Source: Shewanella donghaensis
Lineage (GTDB): Bacteria > Pseudomonadota > Gammaproteobacteria > Enterobacterales > Shewanellaceae
NCBI RefSeq assembly: GCF_007567505.1
Contig: NZ_CP041783.1
Coordinates: forward strand, 2,294,001-2,358,000
Length of the DNA: 64,000 nt
Direction: 5' to 3'
Shown here: piece after piece, positions 58,064-64,000 of the stretch
Layout: every line of letters starts with the position of its first letter
Position numbering within the stretch: position 1 is the first letter of the stretch
Translations under genes and position numbers: made by a program
The notes under the pieces: model-generated
The model's database searches: none
Told to the model about the DNA's origin: nothing
What the model saw: only the letters and a program-made list of their open reading frames with translations

Positions 58064-59712
58064 AGTCCATTCTGTTCAAAGAACAAACAAAGTAGGCTTT
58101 TTTTTTCGCCAAGTAAATACGAGTAACAACAAAAATACAAACTGTTACAGCGGGTTACGAAGTTGTGAGTCCCGTTAAGTTTGGAGAGGTATGGTGTTTA
58201 CGAAGGAACATGCTAATCAAGGTTAGAATTAACCACTATAACCAGGGTAAAACAGAGCCAAGGAGAAGATAACTCTGTTTTATTTTTAGGCTAGTTATAG
58301 TGTTTAATTTTAATTAAAATCTGTATCAGTTTGTATTCCCCCATTTTGAGAGATATATTCAAAACTAGAGTAAAGTAGTTTAATGATATATTAGCTCTGT
58401 TTATTCTGTTGAATAGTGATTTAGATGTTTGAATACAAATTCCCCCCCCCTCAATTCAAGGTATTCGCTGAAACTCGTTTTGGAGCGTGCGACGTGAAGT
58501 CGTATAAAAGACGGGACAGGTATTCTAGATTGTGCAAAAACCTTTCAGATTAGCTTTTCTATAGCCAAAACTTTACTAGCCTTACTTGCCTTTTGAGCTG
58601 CGAAACTCACTTTGGGGCATAAATGCGTTACAGCCACCAACGGTATACTTCTTTTGTATTGGGGCGTTTACGGTAATACATCACTTCAGTTTAACCAATT
58701 GCCTGCCGCAAGTGCTGTATAGGATATACGAATGTCGCGATCACATGGTCAATGATGTTCCCGACATCATAATGACATTTCCCATATCCCTATGGGTCAT
58801 ATATGAAAGAGCGACCTTTTATGCAGATACAACTGCGAGACGCCGCATTCTTTATATAAATCAAAAGGTCCATGTAGGCTCTGCCAAAACATATAACATC
58901 CATGTTAAACGGCCAGTTCGGCATCCATGCCTCTCGCTCAGAGCGTTTCACACGGTGAAACTTCGCCTTGTCATGGACGGTCAAAGCCGCGCTTACACCG
59001 GGATTATTATCTCTTCGATTTGACTCTATTTGTGGCAATTTAAAAAAGCTAAAAAGATCAAAAATCTAACCAGCTAAAAGGCTCAATTTGAATTGAGGGC
59101 ATCGAGAAAAGGCCGTGAGCTTGGCATGGATGCCAGGCTAGCTTTCGTTAGGCCACGGATGGCCTGTTGGAAGCGTTAGGGCTTTTCGACAATGACCGTA
59201 GACGGATACAAACGAAGTTAAAAGCTGGATAAATCCCCATCGAAAATCATTCGCTTTTTAGCATTTTTCGTTAGGGGCTGCTGGGTGATCCAAGAGGGTA
59301 TTGCAGTTTTTCCCTTGACTCTGGTGTGGGCGAAGCGCCACGACTTTGATTCAAACGGCGTTTGGAAATAAAGGATGGAAACCTACGGTCTAAATCTGCT
59401 GTGAACTAAGTACCTCGACGTTGATTTATTTAAAATGGCAAACCAGATTTGGGGCTGAAATGATTTATCCCCCTGATATGATTCTGAACTTAAATGTGTT
59501 CGATGCTCTAGAAATCTTGATTATAAATAGTAAAACTAGTTGATCTTAATTATATTTTTCTGCGTATTATACGTAGTCAAAAAATGTAAATTAAATATAG
59601 TAAGCATCTAAAAATACCAATGGAATAATGATAATTTAGCACTGCAAATATTAACTTCAACTACAAGCAGGCTGTATTAATAAAAATTTAAAATACCTTA
59701 AGGAACAACAAT
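58064..59712. other. 1.6-kb gene-poor, stem-loop-rich region
   Basis: No convincing gene is visible. Two overlapping opposite-strand frames (58586-59023 plus, 58790-59038 minus) lack ribosome sites and recognisable families, and the first runs through hairpin-forming DNA. The region contains a nested inverted repeat at 58227-58309, a run of nine C at 58442-58450, a run of T at 58098-58106, and many short perfect hairpins: 58752-58770, 58935-58945, 58946-58960, 59122-59135 and 59150-59165. ggcatccatgcc (about 58920) and its complement ggcatggatgcc (59124) recur. It may be a repeated element, a decayed mobile element or a structured RNA. Confidence 0.5.
58227..58309. repeat. 83-nt nested inverted repeat
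   Basis: The outer arms 58227-58242 and 58294-58309 pair at 15 of 16 positions. A second perfect 10-bp stem lies inside (58248-58257 with 58273-58282), with a 15-nt loop. The inner stem is followed by a T-rich run, so part may act as a terminator, but the outer arms are not explained by that. Confidence 0.75.
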
Positions 59713-60153
59713 ATGTACATGATGGTTAAGCACATCCACCTGACAATAATTGCGCTTACGTTTATATTTTTTATCATTAATTTTGTGTTAACGATTAAAG
59801 GGTCTGACAAGGTCAATAATAAACTGCTTAAGATAGGACCACACATTTTATATACCCTATTTATCTGTACTTTCATTTACCTAGTTCTAGTAAATCCACT
59901 TAATTTATATCCCTTCGTAAATGGTTGGGCATCTTCTAAATTAGCTGGTTTCGCTCTCTATGTACTCTCTATTACTTTTGCGCTTAAGTGGGCCAAGTCA
60001 ATGCTATGGCGTATTGCAGGATTTATTAGTGCAACGTTTTGGTTAGTTATGAGTGCCAGACTTGGTTTTGCTCATCACCTAAAATCAAAAGGTTTTGAGG
60101 ATACTAATGCTTATTTTGAAGTGGGATACTCTATGTTAACAGCAACTTGCTAG
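59713..60153 (+). CDS. SirB2-like membrane protein
   Basis: A 146-residue integral membrane protein with four hydrophobic helices. It resembles the SirB2 family: VKHIHLTIIALTFIFF at the N-terminus, IGPHILYTLFI, and KLAGFALYVLSITFALKWA. The biochemical role of SirB2 is unknown. AAGGAACAA precedes the ATG. It stands alone in a region of unusual composition. A second ATG two codons later is also possible. Confidence 0.72.
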   Translation: MYMMVKHIHLTIIALTFIFFIINFVLTIKGSDKVNNKLLKIGPHILYTLFICTFIYLVLVNPLNLYPFVNGWASSKLAGFALYVLSITFALKWAKSMLWRIAGFISATFWLVMSARLGFAHHLKSKGFEDTNAYFEVGYSMLTATC

Positions 60154-60517
60154 CCTGTTACCATTTCAATGGTTAATGTATTTTAGACCTGTATTACCCA
60201 ATAAAAACTGACTCTTACATTAGAGTCTTAAAGCCTTTCTAAATTATCTCTTGAATTAATCGATTGAGTAATGCTCTATCTATTTGCCATTACCAAATTT
60301 GTTAAAGAATTAAGCTAAGCAGCCTCAGCACATAGAAGGTTGCTTAGCTGTATTTCTCTTCGTTTTTATCCAATACTTCATAACGCCCAATCAATAACAA
60401 AAAATTATTATTATTATAAATTATCATAATTTTATTATATTAAAGCTTCATCATATAATTCTCCCATCAAAACGAACAAGCAGCAGCTTAGAAATTAACG
60501 TATAGGGCGAGATTATT
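60154..60517. other. A+T-rich gap with one possible terminator
   Basis: No gene is seen in these 364 bp. A hairpin with 11 of 12 pairs (60312-60323 with 60338-60349), followed by a short T-rich stretch, could terminate the upstream transcript. The remainder, very A+T rich at 60400-60480, should contain the promoter of the VOC gene. Confidence 0.5.
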
Positions 60518-61003
60518 ATGAAAATGAGTCATGTAGGTATTATGGTTGGCGACATGGATAAAGCTGTCGAGTTTTATACCCAAGCATTAGGTCTTGAAAC
60601 TGTCATGGGCAAGTCTGAAGTCATCGAAGAAAAACAAACTGCCATTGGTAGAATGTGTATTGCGGTATTTGGTGATGGCTTTAAAGGTTTTAACATTGCA
60701 CACCTAGTCACTTCAGATGGAATAGGCTTCGAATTATTTGAAATGAAAGACCGCGAAGAAAGACATAATGTCGACTTCACTAAAATCGGTATTTTCCATT
60801 ACTCTTTAGAAACAGATGATTTTGAAGGCGTTATAGAGCGAGTGAAAAAATTTGGCGGTAAAGTCAGAATGGACATTATGCGCTATCATCCAGAAGATGA
60901 TAATAAGCCGTATAAAATGGTGTATTTAGAAGACCCATTTGGAAATCTATTTGAACTGTATTCACATTCTTATTCAGAAACTTATTCTTCTGAATACACA
61001 TAA
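60518..61003 (+). CDS. VOC (glyoxalase/bleomycin resistance/dioxygenase) family protein
   Basis: A 161-residue cytoplasmic protein with two beta-alpha-beta-beta-beta modules. It starts KMSHVGIMVGDMDKAVEFYTQALGL, with the first metal-ligand-type His5, and ends YLEDPFGNLFELYSHS, with the conserved Glu. The fold supports glyoxalases, fosfomycin resistance proteins and extradiol dioxygenases, so the reaction cannot be named. Confidence 0.85.
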   Translation: MKMSHVGIMVGDMDKAVEFYTQALGLETVMGKSEVIEEKQTAIGRMCIAVFGDGFKGFNIAHLVTSDGIGFELFEMKDREERHNVDFTKIGIFHYSLETDDFEGVIERVKKFGGKVRMDIMRYHPEDDNKPYKMVYLEDPFGNLFELYSHSYSETYSSEYT

Positions 61004-61380
61004 CAATTATAGCTTTAAAAAAATCAGCAGCTAACCTAGGTTAGTTGCTGATTTTTTTGTAATGAATATGCTTTTTTGTGGTCATAAATCATTTGAGACA
61101 TACACCTGTTAGTACAAACTCTGATAATGAATATTGAGGAAAATCGAATAGACCTGTTAAGTTGCTGGCCAACAAAAACCTGCAACTACAATTACCCTTA
61201 GTGCTACCCTCAAGCGCTGTTTGTAAATTCCGATCAAACTTAGTACCTGCTTCCTGATCCCCGTTTTACGCTTTGATTTATATCGATTCGATTATGGAAG
61301 TAACTGAACCTTTTAACTCACTTCAACGTAATAAAGTAAGTGAATAATCGAAATTAAGATAATCCAAGAAGGAGGAGTTA
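61004..61380. other. Intergenic region with terminator, otherwise empty
   Basis: Apart from the VOC-gene terminator and the strong ribosome site AAGGAGGAG before the next gene, this 377-bp stretch shows nothing recognisable. Confidence 0.5.
61018..61058 (+). terminator. Rho-independent terminator of the VOC gene
   Basis: A 15-bp stem with one G-U pair (aatcagcagctaacc with ggttagttgctgatt) is followed by seven T residues. Confidence 0.9.
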
Positions 61381-61596
61381 ATGAACCCACTGCACCCTAA
61401 AAAACTACTCAATAGCAAATGGACAAAAGTTAACGTGACCAATAAATTGAAGCATTTTTCAATCACCAAAGTAAGCTTTGATGAAGACCAAAATGTCATA
61501 GAATGTTTAATTCGAGCAGAACTTAACGGACAGGAGATTGATATAAATTGGCGGGAGTTAAAAAATACCAGCCTCTGGTTACAAGGCTGGAAATAA
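61381..61596 (+). CDS. TIGR02450-family small conserved protein
   Basis: A 71-residue protein of the family typified by NPLHPKKLLNSKWT at the start and SLWLQGWK at the end. It is Trp-rich and its function is unknown. A near-perfect Shine-Dalgarno (AAGGAGGAG) precedes the ATG. Confidence 0.88.
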   Translation: MNPLHPKKLLNSKWTKVNVTNKLKHFSITKVSFDEDQNVIECLIRAELNGQEIDINWRELKNTSLWLQGWK

Positions 61597-61627
61597 TAAG
61601 GTTACCAATAACGATTTAAGTGAATAA

Positions 61628-62299
61628 TTAAATAAAGTCACATATTTCATTTAAGGATTTTTTTTGTAGTGCATGTTCAGGCACTGTGGCGCCCTCTCCC
61701 GGATAGCCAGCAATAATAAGCATGTAAGGTCGCTCATTGTCATTGTCTCTGCCACAAACCTTACTTAAAAAGGACATAGGTTTTGGAGTATGGGTTAATG
61801 TGCCGAGTCCGGCGCTGTGTAATGCTTGGATTAAGAAGCCTGTGGCGATACCGACAGATTCATGAACATAATAATTTTGTTTTTGCTCACCATTATCTTC
61901 GCTGCGTTTTTTAGAAAACACCGCAATTAACCATGGGGCCGTTTCAAGATAAGGTTTGCTGGCATTAGTCCCTAATGGCTTTAAATTATCTAACCATTCT
62001 TCACCGCCGCGACCTGCATAAAACGCTTGCTCAATAGCTTCAGCTTGCTGGCGTATTTGCGCTTTAATTTCAGGATTACTAATGGCAACAAAATGCCACG
62101 GCTGATGATTAGCGCCATTGGGCGCGGTACCTGCGGCTAAAATACATTGTTCAATAATTTCCTGTGGAACAGCTCTATCTGAGAACTTACGTATAGAATG
62201 GCGACGCTGCACATTTTGGTAGTTTTGCTTTGCCCGTTCGATCATTTCTGATGGTGAGTATTCAATGAAATCAGTAAGTGGTAAGTGAGCTTCGGACAT
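61628..62299 (-). CDS. Nitroreductase-family flavoprotein
   Basis: A 223-residue FMN-dependent oxidoreductase. RRHSIRKFSDRAVP binds the FMN phosphate; AAGTAPNGANHQPWHFVAI and the C-terminal GYPGEGA are conserved. The pattern is closest to the iodotyrosine-deiodinase-like branch of the family, which can reductively dehalogenate, but substrate assignment is inference. Confidence 0.87.
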   Translation of the reverse strand: MSEAHLPLTDFIEYSPSEMIERAKQNYQNVQRRHSIRKFSDRAVPQEIIEQCILAAGTAPNGANHQPWHFVAISNPEIKAQIRQQAEAIEQAFYAGRGGEEWLDNLKPLGTNASKPYLETAPWLIAVFSKKRSEDNGEQKQNYYVHESVGIATGFLIQALHSAGLGTLTHTPKPMSFLSKVCGRDNDNERPYMLIIAGYPGEGATVPEHALQKKSLNEICDFI

Positions 62300-62420
62300 A
62301 ACTGTTCCTTATTATTCTAGTCTATTATTCTAGTTCGATTTTTTTTTGAGTCATATTTTATACATTGATTCAGCATTCATGGACCATCAATGGTTTATGC
62401 TGAATTTGTTCAAAAAGTCG

Positions 62421-62609
62421 TTAAACAGCGGTATTGTCTCGCTCTGTTGCGGCTTTTCTTTTGAAATCATTTAAAGTGATTTGTAATGCTTCTATGGCCG
62501 TCGCGGTATCTATTTTATTTTCTTCCAGTAACTGAATTAAATCGACCGCAAGTTGAATGGATTTAGATGCATCATTCAATTGTGCTGGTTGCGGGCTTTC
62601 TGTCGTCAT
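62421..62609 (-). CDS. YbaM-like protein (DUF2496)
   Basis: A 62-residue protein whose core SIQLAVDLIQLLEENKIDTATAIEALQITLNDF matches the YbaM/DUF2496 family, of unknown function. The ATG complementary to 62607-62609 is chosen; an in-frame TTG five codons earlier lies in the first copy of a tandem repeat. Confidence 0.75.
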   Translation of the reverse strand: MTTESPQPAQLNDASKSIQLAVDLIQLLEENKIDTATAIEALQITLNDFKRKAATERDNTAV

Positions 62610-62621
62610 CTGCGATGTGTC

Positions 62622-62685
62622 CAATATTTAAAGTTATCAATATCTAAAGTTATCAATATCTAGAGTTATCAATATCTAAAGTATG
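62622..62685. repeat. Four tandem copies of a 16-bp unit
   Basis: The unit caatatctaaagttat occurs four times at 62622-62637, 62638-62653, 62654-62669 and 62670-62685, with one or two base changes and a slightly altered last copy. It begins 12 bp upstream of the YbaM-like start codon, so changes in copy number could alter its promoter or leader. Confidence 0.92.
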
Positions 62686-62775
62686 CAATTTTTACGTATC
62701 TGATAATATTTTCATGCTAAGCAATGAATCTCATTGCCTAGGCATACTCGCGCAATATTACTCATTAATTTGATA

Positions 62776-63150
62776 TTAAAGTGAAAAGTTAGCAATGGCT
62801 TTTTGAATACCAATAACATCAGTGCCTTTTTTGAGTTCTTTCACTATGGGTTGTTCAGTGCCTGAGATATAAATTTTAAGTTCTGCATCCATATCAAAGG
62901 TGCCTGCAGTCTCGACGATAAAGTGGGTCATCGATTTATAAGCAATAGAGTGATAACTGACTTTTTTACCGGTCATACCTTGTTTATCAATCAATATTAG
63001 GCGCTTATCGGTAAACACAAACATATCTCTAATCAACTTATAGCCCATATGCACAGACTCATTATCAGCAAGAATTGGCCCTAACTCTTGTTGTAATTCC
63101 GATAAATCGACCTCTGACGAGTTCCCTAAAATAGCATCGAATAATCCCAT
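62776..63150 (-). CDS. Bacterial PH-domain protein
   Basis: A 124-residue cytoplasmic protein starting MGLFDAILGNSSEVD and continuing with the bPH signature ESVHMGYKLIRDMFVFTDKRLILIDKQG and SYHSIAYKSMTHF. This domain is widespread and of unknown function in bacteria. GGGAGAAAG stands before the ATG. Confidence 0.85.
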   Translation of the reverse strand: MGLFDAILGNSSEVDLSELQQELGPILADNESVHMGYKLIRDMFVFTDKRLILIDKQGMTGKKVSYHSIAYKSMTHFIVETAGTFDMDAELKIYISGTEQPIVKELKKGTDVIGIQKAIANFSL

Positions 63151-63318
63151 AACTTTCTCCCTGTTATCTAACGTTTAAAACTGAATAGTCAGCATATTAA
63201 TTTTATTTATATCACAAAATACTGCGCTATCTAGGTCAGTTTAACAAGCTTATTTCATGCTAACATCTACGCTTATAAAAATGAGTCACCAAGCAAGCTT
63301 GGTGATCTAGGAGAACAT

Positions 63319-64000
63319 ATGAATGCTGTAATAATTGGTGCTACTGGGCTTATTGGTGCAAATGTCTTAGCAGGGTTACTTGCTGATGACCGCTACAACA
63401 AGGTGCTGGTTTTAGGCCGCCGCATTCCAACACTTCCGTCAGAGACTCATGGTATCGACAAACTCAGCTTTATAAATTGTCAGCTGGAAGATATCCCAAG
63501 TTTATCGATACCGATCGACATCGATCATGCATTCTGCTGTTTAGGCACCACCATTAAACAGGCCGGTAGCCAAGAGAATTTTACCAAAGTAGATGTGACT
63601 GCGGTGATTGATTTTGCGAAGTTAATTCAACAGCATCAAGCTAAGGTGAATAGTAATAGTTCAAAAAAATGGTCTTTTTCAGTGGTAACTGCATTAGACG
63701 CCAATGCCGATTCAAGCATTTTTTATAATCGTGCTAAAGGCCAGGTTCAACAAGCCTTAATCGCACTTAACTTGCCTAGATTAGTGATATTTCAGCCGAG
63801 TTTATTGCTAGGTCAACGCCAAAGTCAGCGAGCACTTGAAGATATAGGCCAATCATTATTCAAGCTGTGCTCAGGCCTATTTGTCGGACCACTTTTGAAA
63901 TATAAACCCATCACTGGTGAACACGTTGCGAAAGTGATGTTGCAAACAGCTGAGCCAATTGATAAAAATTACGACATGCCGTCAATGCAAATTATAGATA
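63319..64000 (+). CDS. NAD(P)-binding oxidoreductase, atypical SDR (3' end cut by window)
   Basis: About 227 residues are visible. The Rossmann motif GATGLIGANV is at residues 7-16, and FCCLGTTIKQAGSQENF and YNRAKGQVQQAL (Tyr-x3-Lys-like) follow. The pattern resembles the HTATIP2/YtfG-like atypical short-chain dehydrogenases. The catalytic role is unknown. TAGGAGA precedes the ATG; the stop codon lies beyond the right edge. Confidence 0.85.
   Translation, partial: MNAVIIGATGLIGANVLAGLLADDRYNKVLVLGRRIPTLPSETHGIDKLSFINCQLEDIPSLSIPIDIDHAFCCLGTTIKQAGSQENFTKVDVTAVIDFAKLIQQHQAKVNSNSSKKWSFSVVTALDANADSSIFYNRAKGQVQQALIALNLPRLVIFQPSLLLGQRQSQRALEDIGQSLFKLCSGLFVGPLLKYKPITGEHVAKVMLQTAEPIDKNYDMPSMQIID

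Noticed and set aside
58586-59023. 145-residue open frame in the gene-poor region
   Set aside because: Starts at TTG without a ribosome site, has no recognisable domain, and runs through several perfect hairpins; an 82-residue frame lies on the other strand over the same DNA.

Overview
The window reads as a chromosomal segment of a marine, facultatively anaerobic gammaproteobacterium, most likely a Shewanella or close relative. The grounds are a pentahaem nitrite reductase (NrfA) beside a single NarQ/NarP pair, a six-gene Na+-translocating NADH:quinone reductase operon, cysJIH with sirohaem-producing cobA nearby, outer-membrane phospholipase PldA, many exported c-type or lipid-anchored proteins, and A+T-rich DNA. 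No rRNA, tRNA, CRISPR array or intact insertion sequence was seen, and the naming of the genus rests on gene content only.

Layout. 1-5.4 kb: end-truncated RNase H-like gene, yjjX, tas, the cysteine desulfurase pair csdA-csdE and a Tat-exported M19 dipeptidase homologue. 5.4-8.2 kb: an A+T-rich leader with two perfect palindromes, then an apbE-type flavin transferase gene and a dihaem lipoprotein gene. 8.5-14.5 kb: nqrABCDEF (minus strand). 15-17 kb: cobA and pldA. 17-24 kb: a large exported protein of unknown function and cysJIH. 24.2-27.1 kb: split transhydrogenase pntAA-pntAB-pntB. 27.2-38.6 kb: a diguanylate cyclase, outer-membrane and envelope genes (MipA/OmpV-like, hldE, lipid A acyltransferase, L,D-transpeptidase), a pair of M16 peptidase genes and a GFA-type zinc protein. 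38.6-42.7 kb: nrfA divergent from narQ-narP, with a consensus NarP 7-2-7 site between them. 42.8-56.4 kb: yacL, zntB, fkpA-like/WD40/slyX, peptide deformylase, LpoB-like lipoproteins, an M1 aminopeptidase, an EEP nuclease homologue, a DUF4397 lipoprotein, CIA30 and HAD proteins. 56.4-61.6 kb: an accessory-looking zone with a leucine-rich-repeat lipoprotein, a probable gene fragment, about 1.6 kb without a credible gene but rich in stem-loops, a SirB2-like membrane protein and a VOC protein. 61.4-64 kb: small conserved genes, a nitroreductase, a 16-bp tandem repeat and a truncated NAD(P)-binding gene.

How it fits together. Three sets of genes deal with electron flow: Nqr and Pnt couple NADH/NADPH to ion gradients, NrfA takes electrons to nitrite under NarQ/NarP control, and CysJIH uses NADPH and sirohaem (from CobA) for sulfate assimilation. 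ApbE links the newest-looking module to this theme: it attaches FMN covalently to Thr in D-x-x-[S/T]-G-A-[S/T] motifs, NqrB and NqrC carry that motif, and the dihaem lipoprotein encoded directly after apbE carries DGKTGAS. That lipoprotein may therefore be a surface or periplasmic flavocytochrome; this is the most interesting hypothesis in the window. The other main unexplained item is the structured, gene-free stretch at about 58.2-59.5 kb.
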